The position numbers were made by a program, and so were the translations under genes. 64,000 nt of DNA from assembly GCA_003255065.1 (NCBI GenBank), contig QAOA01002976.1, forward strand, positions 86,411 through 150,410. Direction: 5' to 3'. Below the pieces are notes generated by a model. The model worked only from the letters and a program-made list of their open reading frames with translations. It was not told the origin of the DNA and did not search any database. Below are positions 1 to 10,352 of this stretch, one piece after another; position 1 is the stretch's first letter, and each line of letters begins with the position of its first letter. The stretch is from Cercis canadensis (lineage: Eukaryota; Streptophyta; Magnoliopsida; Fabales; Fabaceae).

Positions 1-162
1 GTATCATTTTCCGATTATGTGCAGCAAACACGGCTAGATACCGGGGTTAAAGACCACTCTCACGAAGTCTTGGGTTGCCCCTGTAAAGTCATCTGCTAAA
101 GCCACTGAATCAGAATCAGAACCAGAATGATATTCACTAGGATTGCCATCGCTTAAGAATGT

Positions 163-531
163 AGAAATTTCAGCACAGACAGCACAGCTCATATCACCAT
201 CACAAACAACATGTGAATGGCACTGGACGTAATCCTCTATACCCACAAAGTCAGGGAATTCAGAATATAGCTCCTCATACACATCCACTAACTCTGCAGG
301 ATCATCAATGACCACAGCCTCTATGATAGAGTCATCTTGTTCTAAAAATGCCGCAATCTCAGAACAAGCAGGGCAAGCAGAATCACCACAACTGCAGCAC
401 ATAGAATCAGGATTGTTCAAGAAGACAGATATCTCAGCACATACAGCACAAGGTACATCACTATGACAATCAGGACAGGAGTTGCACTGAACAGAGTCAT
501 CAACACCAACCAAATCTGGGAAGTCAGCACA
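163..531 (-). other. Cys-rich acidic triplicated module after protease (element A)
   Basis: Between protease and the expected RT start, the frame carries three related blocks of about 40 residues. The first and third have the pattern (E/D)FPDxVG followed by CxxC pairs and CAVCAEIS(V/T)FL; the middle one has CCSCGDSACPACSEI. Paired CxxC motifs suggest metal binding, but I recognise no named domain. Element C has one degenerate block here, E has three and D has one. Its role is unknown. Confidence 0.6.
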
Positions 532-2762
532 GAGCTCATCATACCCATCCCTAACTAGATCATCAATCAAATCAATGTGAAAGACAGAGTGCTCATCCAT
601 GGCGTGCTGCATAGGCTCAAAAATATTGAACTACACAACAGAGTCTCCAAACTCCATGGATAGAGTTCTTGCATGAACATCAATCTTGGTCCGTGCGGTC
701 TTGAGGAATGGCCTGCCCAGAATGAGTGGAGCTTTGCTAGATTGTGACTGTCCCTCCATCTCCAGAATGTAAAAATCAGTAGGGAAGATCAACTCATCAA
801 CTCTGACCAACACATCTTCAATCAATCTAGCTGGATATGCACTGCTTATGTTTGCTAACTGAATCACAACACCAGTAGCTCTTAAGGGTCCAAGTCCAAG
901 AGAACTAAACACAGTCATAGGCATCACATTAATGGAAGCACCAAGGTCTAGCAGGGCATGCTCAAACTTGGATTTGCCTATAACACATGGAATTGTGAAA
1001 GTTCCTGGATCTTTGCATTTCTGGGGCAGAGGCTGAATAAGGGCTGAAACATTCTGACTCATGCTAATTCGCTCATTGCCCTTCAGTCGCCTCCTCTGGG
1101 TGCATAATTCCTTGAGAAATTTGGCATATTTAGGAATCTTCTTGATAGCATCCAACAATGGAATGTTAACTTCCACTTTCCTGAAAGTCTCCAGAAGCTC
1201 TCTATCCTTCTCTGCCTCATCTGCTTTCTTAGACGGAGTGGCTCTCTGTGGAAAGGGAAGAGGTGCAGAATATGTAGGCTTTTGTTGTGGCATCTCTGGA
1301 GCGGAACTACTAGTGCGCTGCCTGGAATTGCTAGGGTCAGCAACAGGTGGAACTGGCACACTTGGATGACTCTGAACTGCAGGTGCAGGGTCTGGAATTG
1401 ACTTGCCACTCCTAAGAGTGATTGCACTCACATTCTTCGAATTGGGGTTGGGAATGGTCTGAGAAGGAAGGGTGCCAGAACCCTGAGATTGCAATTGACT
1501 CACAGATGATGCCAATTGTCCAATCTGAATTTCCAGATTCTGCATGGTGGACTCTGCCCTCTGCTGGAACTGAATGTTACTGGTGGCCAACTGCTTCACC
1601 ATATCTTCCAATGAAAGCTCAGGTTTGGATGTTGATGGGTTAGCTGGTTGCATAGGCTGCTGCTGGAATGGTGGCCTAGTTTGTTGAAACTAGCTCTGCT
1701 GTCCGAATGGTTGCCTATACTACTGCTGCTGTTGTTGTTGGGAGGACTGCTATTGTGGGGCTGCAGCATTGCCATATCTGAAATTTGGATGATCCCTCCA
1801 ACCAGGGTTATAAGTGTTGGAGTAGGGATCATATCTAGGCTGCTGCTGTGGTTGGTATTGAGGTCGACTAAGAAAAACACCTACTGCAGCTACAAAGGGA
1901 TCCTTAAATCCAGAATCACCATCTTGAAGTGTAGGGCATGCATCTGTAGGATGAGATGGACAAGCACAAATGCCACACAAGCTTGCAGGTTGAGGTGTGA
2001 ATACTTGTCGTCCCACTGCTAACTGCCTGACCAAGGAGGTCAATTCATCAAGTCTGTGCTCCATTCTTCATTGGTCAGCCAGTGATACACAAACTTCATT
2101 GACTCCCTTAGTGGAATGAATCATCTGAACACCAAACTGCTGGGAATTTTCAGCCATATTGGAAATCAAATCTCTGGCAGCTGTAGGTGTTTTATCCACT
2201 AATGCTCCTCCATTAGCAGAATCAATGTTACTCCTATCCGAAGGTGACAAACCCTCATAGAAGTATTGTATCAAAAGCTGATCACTTATCTGGTGATGAA
2301 GGTAGCTTGAGCACAGCTTGGTAAACCTCTCCCAATATTCGTGCAGTGTCTCCCCTGGCAGTTGCCTTATGCCACATATGTCTTTTCGAATGGCAACAGT
2401 TCTGGATGCAGGGAAGAACTTTGCCAGAAACAGCTTCTTCATGTCACTCCAATTTATGACTGAACCTTGTGACAAGTAAAAGAGCTAGTCTTTAGCTACA
2501 TCAGCAAGAGAGAAAGGGAATGCTCTTAACTTGATCTACTCTTCAGAGATTCCTTGTGGCCTCATTGTGGAACAAACCACATGGAATTCCTTTAGATGTT
2601 TATAAGGATCTTCACCTGCAAGACCATGGAACTTTGGCAGCAGGTGTATCAATCTAGATTTCAATTCGAAAGCAGTATCAATTTCAGGATATTGGATCCC
2701 TAAAGGTTGGAAAGCAACATCAGGGGTAGCCAATTCCTTAAGAGTTCTATCTCTAGCTTGCA

Positions 2763-2764
<2 letters not shown>

Positions 2765-2802
<38 letters not shown>
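2765..2802 (-). repeat. (TTA)n microsatellite encoding poly-Asn in Gag
   Basis: About 12 uninterrupted TTA units on the plus strand read as a run of Asn codons (AAT) in the minus-strand Gag frame of element A. Element C has only scattered Asn residues at the matching position, so the run is a local expansion. Its length is a multiple of three and the frame is kept. Confidence 0.9.
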
Positions 2803-2997
2803 TCCAGCTCTATTAGCATTATCTGCTCTATTACCCTGATCAACAGGATCAGCAACAGGAATAACAATAGGAGGTCTAGTTTCAGCCATGGTTGGATCTA
2901 AATTATCAACTGCTCTATGTGCTCTATTAAGTGTATGCAAGGTTCTCTCTATTTCAGGGTCTACTTCAAGCAATACAAAAGGAGAAGACCTAGTCAT

Positions 2998-3658
2998 ACA
3001 CCATGCAAATCAGTGGCTAGATGCCTAAACACACCACAATGCACAAAAACACACAAAACTGACAGAATTTAGCTAAAACAGAAACACACCAAAAACACAA
3101 AGCAAAGGCAAAAAGACCCTAAAATAAGACTAGAAAAGGTATCTAAACATTTTTAAAAAATTTTCGACCACCATAGGATGAAATCTGGATGATAATGGAA
3201 CTCAAAAATCAAATAAAAAATCTTTAAAAAATGGAAAAGTGGTCAAAACAGTGGAATTTGGCTTATAAATGTAGACCGCATAGCCATAGGCTATTACTGT
3301 TGATTTTTAGCCCCTGTTCCTTCAACTAACCAAGTTTTAGGTCAACCGGAGCACAAAATTTTGGCTAGAACAGTACACGCGAAAATCACTAAATCAAGCT
3401 AAACCGAAGGGAAAACAAGGGGGAAATGATCCAAATGGCCAGAATTCACTCAATGACAACATAAAACATCTAAGGGAACTTCAAAGCAAGAAAAACAATG
3501 GCCACTGGCCTCACACAGAATAGATACTTGGCCAAAAAAATATGAAAAAAGTGGCCAAAACCCTAAAAAGAACACAAACTCACACACAAGTAGGGTGAAT
3601 TAGGGGGAAGTTAAAAGTTAGTTTTACTACTAATAATATTGATTCATAACTAGAATAA
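2998..3658 (-). other. Element A 5' leader (untranslated)
   Basis: About 660 bases between primer site and gag with no credible gene. It is A/T-rich on the sense strand near gag and holds two stretches conserved in all five elements: a GAAGGAA-containing block, and a T-rich block just after the hairpin at 3280-3294. Confidence 0.7.
3280..3294 (-). other. Leader hairpin, element A
   Basis: Stem ATAGCC/GGCTAT (6 bp) with a 3-nt loop, about 285 nt before the gag start. It is in the same position as the hairpins of B, C, D and E but has a different stem sequence. Inferred to be an RNA element. Confidence 0.55.
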
Positions 3659-3676
3659 TCCCCAGCAACGGCGCCA
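3659..3676 (-). other. Primer-binding site, tRNA-Asp type (element A)
   Basis: On the sense strand this reads TGGCGCCGTTGCTGGGGA, 17 of 18 bases complementary to the 3' end of plant tRNA-Asp (from memory). It lies 5 bases inside the LTR edge. Confidence 0.85.
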
Positions 3677-3681
3677 AAGTT

Positions 3682-5102
3682 TGGAGAGCTGTCGAGGCTC
3701 CTCAAATTAGTAAAAGTTTAAGGTCGGTTACCTAAGCTACTTGTAGCATAAGGCAGCCCTAAGTCGAACCAAAGGATTATTTTGAGTAGTGAATCATATT
3801 AAGAAACATATAAATAGGGGGGTTTTGTTTGTTTTAGTGATTTAGAAAAATTAATTATAAGTGGTAAACCTAAAGGAAAACAACCAATCCAAGTCCAACT
3901 GATTCTGATTTTAATCCATCCTTGATTTCCAAGGATCCATTTAATTATTAACCATGTTCTTGGCCTTTAAAACACATCAAGAAGCCTCTCAGTGTTCTAT
4001 GGATGTCCATTGGTTAAGCAACCAGAATTCGGATCAACAGGAGACTAAATGAATTAAGCAAACATTCAAGTCCAGTTTAACCTAAGTCCAGAATCCAACC
4101 AAGGGTAATTAATCCGTCCAAAAGCTTAGAACCATTAATTAACCATACAATCCTCTTTTATCACATGCAAACAGAATATGAAAATCCAAATCCAAATTCA
4201 GCAATTCAAACAGAATATTTCAGAGGATTGAAAGAACTTGATTAACAACTAAATGAATAACAACAAAGCATAATCTCAAAATCAATAATCAGAACAGCCA
4301 AAACCTGGATTGATTGGAGTATTTGGCCCTCCATGAACAAGAGAAGCCAAGTTCTTACAAAATATCTAGAGAGAAAACTTAAAGACTAAGAAAACTTGAA
4401 AAGCTGTCTAAAAATATCCTAAGTCTTGATTCTGATTTTCGGCTGCCTCCTCTTGAACATATAGACCTCCAAAATTACATGCACACCCAAATTTCCCTTA
4501 GGTCACACTTATTCCTATGGGCCTTAGCTTTCATTGGGCTTTGGTTTGGACTCATTTGGACTTGTCATGAGGAAGTTAGGCCCATTTAAGTGCCAACAGG
4601 TTTCTGGAACCATCAGCCAACTTCGACAGCAAATAAGACCATCTAAAATATACAATCTGGTGAACTAGTCTTCATAAAAATTGAAGCTCTATCTGTTAAA
4701 TTTCCAATGGGACCATTTTCAAGTCCATATGACATTTACAGCTCAAGTTATGGCCCGAACACTGCATGTAGGTCAGGATCCTGCGACAGCATGTCTTCTC
4801 TGGTTTCCAGGCTGCATATGACCTTCGGAACGTCCAAATTGGCGTTGGAGTCCTGAATGAAAGTTGTAGATAATTCTCTCAGATTTCCTACAAGGTATGA
4901 CTCGGAATTTTTAGACATACAGAACTAAAGATATGCATGAAACACAGAGACAGCATAAAATGCTCAGTATTGCTGAAAAATGCAATTAGGCACAATTCGA
5001 TCAAAGTCATGAAATGAGGTCCAAGTCTACTCAATTCAGCCCAAAAGAGGTTTAAAAGACTAAATATGAGGGATAACTATTGTATAAAAAGTGTGTTCAT
5101 CA
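3682..5102 (-). repeat. Element A 5' LTR, family 1
   Basis: 1421 bp, the same length as the solo LTR at 12246 and clearly alignable with it and with the LTRs of D and E. The outer end reads TGATGAACACAC on the sense strand. The inner end should mirror TGATGAGCTG but reads TGGAGAGCTG on the plus strand, so the terminal CA survives while the next bases are changed. Confidence 0.9.
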
Positions 5103-5194
5103 CATGGGACTGTTTCCTAGTGGGTCACTATATCTGGTCCGGGACTCAATTTCAATGCATCCCTGTATCTAACCCAGGATATCTTTTTGGCAGC
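5103..5194 (+). repeat. Satellite sliver between elements A and B
   Basis: 92 bp of the 35/105-bp satellite caught between two insertions. It matches the stretch near 17307-17402 closely, including the phrase ATATCTTTTTGGCAGC at its right end, where B is inserted. Confidence 0.95.
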
Positions 5195-6483
5195 TGATAA
5201 GACATTATTTTACACTATTTGTTTCCCTTATACTTAGTCTTTTAATGTGTGTTTCTAGTGATTTTTATGGCCTTTAGACATGTTTTGTAGATTTGGACTT
5301 TTTGGTGCTTGTAGATTTTAATTGCTTAACTGTTAAATTCTGGCACTACTTACATTTTTCACCTTATCTTTGGCTAAAAATGTCCGATTGATGTGATTCC
5401 AGTTTCTTTGGAAAGCTGACAGAAAATACCACATTGCATATGAAGAGCCCAGAAGCTGATTCTCACGTCTGGACAACCGAAATTCGCGTGCAAGCAGTCC
5501 ATATTTTCTGCTCCGCCCAGCATTGACTGATTCCTTTCCTTAGGCCTGCCTATTGGACTAGAGCATGTTTATTTGGGCCAGCACACATGACACTAGGGCT
5601 TGATCATGTTTTTACCATTAATAATTTAGGAAACTAGGTTTATTTTGTAATTAGGAAACCATTAGGAAACCTAGAGGAGGCAGCCAGCTAGTATATATTC
5701 TCAAGCTGTTGAGGCAAATCATACACAACCAGAGAGATACGAAATTCCTTGAGCTGCTGCTGCCTCCTATTTTCTGAGTTCGTTTTTCTACTTTTGCTTT
5801 ATGTTCAAGTCTTCCATGGAAGGCTAAGTTCGTTTGTAATCAATTCAAGAGGAGCCAAACTTAATAATTCAGAGTTCCTGTGCTTCAACTAGGTTTGATT
5901 TAATTTAATTTGAATTACTGTTTCTTCCCATCTTCATGTGATTGAATGGTACTTTGATTGCATGTTTTGTATGAATTTTAATCGGTTGATTAGATTCATA
6001 ATAGTAATCAGATTGATAATCATACTTTAAAGGTCTTTAATATATGGTTAACTTGGCTAATTTGGTTATTAAATTAATCTGGACTTGGTGATATAGAGCG
6101 GTTGCCTAGAGTCTTAATTCCTTGATTAATTGAATCCTGATTGGTAAATCAGTAGGAATTCTAAGAGTTATTGTTAGGGGTTCCAGGTAACACTTAACCA
6201 AGAATTAAATCAGATCTAGGTTATCTTTAGTGAACAAGGATGGATTAGAGTTTGGTTGCCTGCTTGAGTTGATTGTGTTTTCTCTTATTTGATAAATTCA
6301 GTTTACTCTTTCTAAATTCTTAGTATATTGCATTCAACATAAACCCCCCCTTATTATGTTTTTACTTAAGTTCTTAAAAGATTAGTTGTTCTGGTGAATC
6401 CTTGGGAGAGGACACTGGTTGCATCCTATACTACAAATTAGTTGCAATTAGTAGTTTAATTTTGTACGGTTCGGAACCCGTCA
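5195..6483 (+). repeat. Element B 5' LTR, family 2
   Basis: 1289 bp, starting TGATAAGACATT and ending GGAACCCGTCA. Compared with the 3' LTR it lacks a stretch of about 19 bp near 5580 (CATCTACTTATTGGGCCAG in the 3' copy) and the 12-bp triplication. Confidence 0.95.
5692..5700 (+). promoter_or_regulatory. Likely TATA box of family 2 LTR
   Basis: TATATATTC lies about 500 bp into the LTR, after a GGAGGCAGCCAGCTAG block that is conserved in the other family 2 LTRs. Position and sequence suit the U3 promoter. The transcription start is not established. Confidence 0.5.
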
Positions 6484-6489
6484 AAACTT

Positions 6490-6507
6490 TGGCGCCGTTG
6501 CCGGGGA
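6490..6507 (+). other. Primer-binding site, tRNA-Asp type (element B)
   Basis: TGGCGCCGTTGCCGGGGA starts 7 bases after the LTR end and is fully complementary to the plant tRNA-Asp 3' end (from memory). This is the typical Athila primer. Confidence 0.9.
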
Positions 6508-7429
6508 ATTCATCTAACATATTAATCTTCTTAGGACTCTTTTGTTATTATTTTGATTGATTACTGTTCTTGTTTCTAGTATTGTTCTTCATCGTTTTTC
6601 CCCTTGTTCTACTTGTTTTCCTATTTTGTTTTCCTTATCTGTTTAAGTTTTTTTTTTCTAGTTTAGTGTTTCTGTTTCTGTCTTGTTTTTTATTCTGACC
6701 GACTGGGATTGAGCTGCAAATTAGTGGAAAGAGGAATTGCATTGTGAGAAGCATTGTGAGGTGAAATTTGTGCTATTATTGTCCTTGTTTAGCCTCCTTT
6801 GCCATTATTCTGTCTCCTTGCCGTCTTTGTGCACTTTTTGGCAGAACTTTTTATTTTTTTTTTAGCATTGTAGTGATAGTTTTTTCTTGTTGTTTTGTTT
6901 CCTTTGATGTTTTTGGGGTTCTATTGTGTGAATTCTGGTGCCTTGGTGCCAGTTTCCCTTTGTTTTTCCCTTGCTTCGGTTTGATTTAGTGGTTTTTGCG
7001 TGTACTGTTCCGGCCGAAATGTTTAGCTCCAATTGACCTGAAACTTGGTCAGTTGAAGGAAAATGGCCTGACGATTCATAATCACAGTTATGCTGTGAGG
7101 TCTACGTTTTTAAGCCGAATTCCATCATTTTGACTACTTTTTTAATTTTTTAATATTTTTATTTGATTTTTGAGTGTCATTTTCATCAAGCTTTCATCCT
7201 GTGGTGGTAGAGAAAATTTAAAAAATGTTTAGATGGGTCAACTAGTGTTATTTTGGTGTCTTTTTGCCTTTGTCTAGTGCTTTTGGTGTGTTTTGATTTT
7301 AGTCATTTTCTTTCACTATTTCACTATTTTTCTGTTTTAGTGTGTCTTAGTGTGTTTTTGCCACTTTTTGTATAACTTTCTATGTTGTTTCAGTGTGTTT
7401 TTGTGTTCTGTTATTTTTTTTTTTCTTTC
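6508..7429 (+). other. Element B 5' leader (untranslated)
   Basis: About 920 bases, T-rich, with no credible gene. An open frame at 6768-6989 is low-complexity, Phe/Cys-rich and not conserved. The leader resembles that of C and includes the conserved GGTCAGTTGAAGGAAAA block at about 7048 and the hairpin at 7082-7098. Confidence 0.7.
7082..7098 (+). other. Leader hairpin, element B
   Basis: Stem TCACAG/CTGTGA (6 bp) with loop TTATG, just after the conserved GTTGAAGGAAAA block and about 330 nt before the gag-remnant ATG. Same location as the hairpins of the other four elements, with a different stem sequence. Confidence 0.55.
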
Positions 7430-8092
7430 ATGCTGGGTTCTTATTCTACTATAAGAGTGCAAGAGGTTGTTGCATCACTTGCTGACCAATAGAGGATGGA
7501 GCATAGCATTGATGAATTATCCTCATTGGTGAAACAATTAGCAATGACCCAACATCAACAACCAGCCATGCAGCCAATCAAATTTTGTGACATGTGTGCT
7601 TACACCTCTCATTTTACCAATGCATGTCCTACATTCCAAGATGATGATTATGGATTTCAAGATCCTTTTGTAGCTGCATGGCAACAATCTATATATGATC
7701 CATACTTCAATGACTATAACCTTGATTGGAGAGATCATACCAATATGATATATGACAATGCAGCCTCACCACAGTAGTATTGGCAACCGTCAGAGTAGCC
7801 TATGCAACAACCAAGTCTAACATGCATAGAACCTGAACCTTCAATTGAGGACTTGGTGAAGCAATTGGCTACTCATACCATTCAGTTCTAGCAGAGGAAA
7901 GAGGTCACCATGCAAAATTCAAATACCCAAATTGAACTATTGGCATCCTCAGTGAGTCAACTGCAGCCCCAAGGTTCTAAATAAAATCCTTTACAGAAAA
8001 TTCTAGAACCAACTGAAAATTCTATGCCAGAACCAATTGAACCTCAATCTACAAACAAGCCATAGACAGCAGAGAAAGCTGTCCCTAATTCA
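7430..8092 (+). pseudogene. gag: Element B gag remnant, capsid deleted
   Basis: The ATG at 7430 opens a frame that goes almost at once into the C-terminal part of Gag (RVQEVVASLADQ), so the capsid present in A and C is missing. A CCHC knuckle C-x2-C-x4-H-x4-C is kept at 7586-7627. In-frame stops: 7490 TAG, 7775 TAG, 7796 TAG, 7889 TAG, 7982 TAA, 8063 TAG, with no frameshift. D has the same structure, and both lack protease, jumping from the Gag linker into the later ORF. Without suppression of the stops no full protein can be made. Confidence 0.8.
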
Positions 8093-9079
8093 GTGACCTT
8101 AGAATCCGAGAGAGCCACTCTGTCCAAGAAGACAGAGGAGGATTTAGTCAAAGAGGTCTACAATGAGTTAGATTTTGAAGAAGACTCTCAAGAGACAACC
8201 CAAAATGAACCTGACAAGGGTCCTACGGTCAATTCTACACTCTTTCCTACTTTAACACAACCTGATTTTAATTGTGAGCTTGCTGAAAAGTTATTCCAAC
8301 ATGACCCTAAGCTTGTAGTTATGGTGCATGCATGTGATGATTTAAGCACTAATATTAAAGGGTTAGGTGATTTTATGCTTCTTACTTCTTCACATGCTAC
8401 AGCACTAAGTATAGATCATGTTAGAACCTTAGTTGCAAGTGAATATTTTAATGTTGGTGGAATGAGTGCAGGTAATACATGGGTTGTCCAAGCCAACCAT
8501 AGGCCAAGCTATTCTTCGAATGGGGAGCAAGAGATGTTGTTGTTTGCCAATTCTTTGCAAGAATCTAAGTGTCATCTTGAGCCTTGCATGAACAACATGT
8601 TGTATGACACTAGTGTATTTTGTAAGGATGAGCTTAAGCATGACTGCTATAGACTTAGATTTGTAGTATATGATTATTCACTTTCTTTTAGATTTTTATA
8701 TAGGGACCATGGATGGTTGTATATACTTAACAAGATTTTTCATGTTTCTCATGCTTTAGGTAGGATTGTAAATTCTTTGCTGCACATTTCCCTTGGTGAT
8801 CTTTTGAATGCTTGCTTTGCTGAATTTTTAAGTCAAGGGCTAAGTTTAGTTGCTTCTAGTTTTACATTGTTTGCTTCATTATTTCTTTTATGCCCTTATA
8901 TATTTTTATGCTTTCATGTTATTTATAAGATTTTCAGCTTTGTTTTGTCTTTTAAGGGCTTTGTGAGAGTGGTCTTTGACCCATGTATCTTGCTTTGCTT
9001 GTTGCAAATAAAGGAAGGAACTTGGTTGCTAACTGATAAAGGAATTCGATTCGTGCACGAAACTATTTTCCTCATTTGA
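8093..9079 (+). CDS. Conserved non-autonomous-element protein of unknown function (element B)
   Basis: 328 codons open, in frame with the gag remnant upstream; the Met at 8093 is simply the first after the last stop. Residues 45-121 and 165-190 match the ORF of D at 57213-58046 (by eye about 49 of 68 residues identical in the core), including LVVMV, GLGDFMLLT, DHVRTL and FCKDEL. Residues 251-286 form a hydrophobic stretch that could span a membrane but has no counterpart in D. The stretch FVRVVFDP near residue 290 matches the end of the Cys-rich linker frames of A and E. It lacks the Cys-rich block that D has. I recognise no family. It could be translated only from an internal start or a spliced RNA, so expression is doubtful. 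Confidence 0.55.
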   Translation: MTLESERATLSKKTEEDLVKEVYNELDFEEDSQETTQNEPDKGPTVNSTLFPTLTQPDFNCELAEKLFQHDPKLVVMVHACDDLSTNIKGLGDFMLLTSSHATALSIDHVRTLVASEYFNVGGMSAGNTWVVQANHRPSYSSNGEQEMLLFANSLQESKCHLEPCMNNMLYDTSVFCKDELKHDCYRLRFVVYDYSLSFRFLYRDHGWLYILNKIFHVSHALGRIVNSLLHISLGDLLNACFAEFLSQGLSLVASSFTLFASLFLLCPYIFLCFHVIYKIFSFVLSFKGFVRVVFDPCILLCLLQIKEGTWLLTDKGIRFVHETIFLI

Positions 9080-9170
9080 TAAGGATGTTTCTTCTCTCTC
9101 TTTTATTTTACTTGTCCTATTTGATTAGTGATAACTGTTAAGCTTTTACATTGAGGACACTGTAAAAATT

Positions 9171-9187
9171 TAAGTGTGGGGGAGGAA
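9171..9187 (+). other. Internal polypurine tract-like site, element B
   Basis: TAAGTGTGGGGGAGGAA lies about 1.17 kb before the 3' tract at 10338. It shares the AAGTGTGGGGGA core with it. The same duplicated tract is present in C, D and E. Confidence 0.6.
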
Positions 9188-10337
9188 TTAGCCTACTGTG
9201 CTATTTTTATGGTTTTTGTTTTCTGTTTTCTTTTAGGTTTGCTGTTTTTGTTTTATTTTTAGAATTTTCTAGTTCTTTCCAATTAATTTAAGAGTTGTGA
9301 AGAGAATAGTTTGAAGCAATTTTGATTCTAAAGTGTTACAACATGAGTGAACAATTATCTTGCTTCTTAGATTTAAGTGATATGGCAACAAAATTTGATT
9401 TGGATGAGTTGATTCTTGGTAGTCTTATAAGTTGTGAGGATTTGAGCCATATGTCATGATTCTTTCTTGTGTGTTTTCATTTATCAATTTGATACTCTAG
9501 AACTTGTTCTGTTTCTTAGTTGAGATTACATTTGCACATGCATACATAAAAGTGATTAAGGCATTCCTTTTTTTGAGAAGCTACTAGACCAAATAGCTAA
9601 CCTTGATTTTATCCTTTGCTTACCCCTTTTTGAGCCTAATGATCCTTTCTTTCATGTGTAGCTCATTGCAAGCCTAAGTGTAAAACCATGTCCTACCCAA
9701 CCCTTAGGAATTGCAGAGCATTGCATTGAATAAAAAGGGAGTAAATTCTTACAAAAACAAAGCATCAAGTTGTGGCTGAAATTGGTAAGTGTTATGCTCA
9801 AGAGAATAAAGTTGTTTTGGGAAAAGAAAAAAATGAGTTGAAGCCCAAAGTCAAGATGCATAAAGTACTTGAATTTCTCCATAATTAGATGCTCTTTGTG
9901 ATTCCTTGGGTGCTTTAGCCATTTTTCCATATTATTGCCATCCCTTTACCTTTCCCCATTACAACCCTTTAAAAGTCCTTTTGATTTGTGTTATGCATGT
10001 GACAGAGGTAGTGGAGACTGAGAAAGTGAACAAGCTTATGGTAGTGTGATTTTGATAGGATGATTGGAGAGAAATACTTACCTTAGACACTTGAGAGAAT
10101 TGAGAGCATTTATTTATCTTGTGAGAGGCTATCTACTTTGACTCATTCCTATTAAATAAAATTGCCATGTATTTTGTTCTTTAGTTGTCAAGAGATATTG
10201 TTCCATGAGTGTTGCTATTCTTTAAGTTTGAATTGTTTTCTTACCTTAATCTTTGCATTCTTGATTTGATTGGAGAGCAGTTTTTCTTATTCTAGTTAGT
10301 TTGTTTCTTGTGATTTTGCCCAGGAGTGCAAAAAGCT
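9188..10337 (+). other. Element B 3' non-coding region
   Basis: About 1.15 kb between the internal and terminal purine tracts. It holds no credible sense ORF. It is very similar to C (23143-24400, reversed) and more distantly to D and E, for example around AAATAGCTAACCTTG and TGAGCCTA. An antisense frame at 9652-9930 is shared with C, but this is probably just sequence conservation. In Athila elements an env-like gene can sit here; I see none. Confidence 0.6.
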
Positions 10338-10352
10338 AAGTGTGGGGGAATT
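10338..10352 (+). other. 3' polypurine tract, element B
   Basis: AAGTGTGGGGGAATT directly abuts the 3' LTR start, where plus-strand synthesis would be primed. Confidence 0.85.

Larger units (their letters stand above)
34..2997 (-). pseudogene. gag-pro: Element A gag-protease polyprotein with point stops
   Basis: One reading frame runs about 2.96 kb with no frameshift, starting at the Met at 2997 (MTRSSPFVLLEVD). In order: Gag capsid region (2997 to about 2075), a CCHC zinc knuckle C-x2-C-x4-H-x4-C (1936-1977), a Gln/Pro-rich linker, an aspartic protease with the LDLGAS active-site motif and LILGRPFLKTA (within 631-1653), and an acidic Cys-rich linker (163-531). Stops interrupt it at 2536 (TAG), 2485 (TAG), 2068 (TGA), 1750 (TAG), 1720 (TAG), 1690 (TAG) and 631 (TAG). 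Element E has Gln (CAG) where A has the stops at 1690, 631 and 2068. The frame closes with TAG at 34, a position also TAG in E, so it is unclear whether that stop is native. Gag would package RNA and the protease would cut the polyprotein; this copy cannot make the full protein. Confidence 0.85.
1..5102 (-). mobile_element. Element A: Athila-like LTR retrotransposon, family 1, truncated by window start
   Basis: Read on the minus strand this is the 5' part of an element: 5' LTR (3682-5102), primer-binding site, leader, then a gag-protease frame that runs to the window start. RT, RNase H, integrase and the 3' LTR, if present, lie outside the window. The outer LTR edge meets satellite at 5103, so CATGG (5103-5107) is the expected target duplication; its partner is not visible. 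The family is set by LTR similarity to D, E and the solo LTR at 12246. The Athila assignment rests on the tRNA-Asp primer site and the Gag and protease sequence. Confidence 0.85.

Noticed and set aside
1061..1643. Plus-strand frames across element A gag-protease
   Set aside because: Shadows of the minus-strand gag-protease frame, which carries recognisable motifs.
6768..6989. 73-codon Phe/Cys-rich frame in the leader of B
   Set aside because: T-rich low-complexity leader sequence, not conserved as protein in the other elements.
8843..8950. Membrane segment in the ORF of B as an env-like glycoprotein
   Set aside because: One hydrophobic stretch only, no signal peptide, no counterpart in D; T-rich DNA readily gives Leu/Phe-rich translation.
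9652..9930. Antisense frame shared with 23520-23717 in C
   Set aside because: B and C are similar in DNA over this whole region; the frame is not present in D or E and runs into homopolymers.
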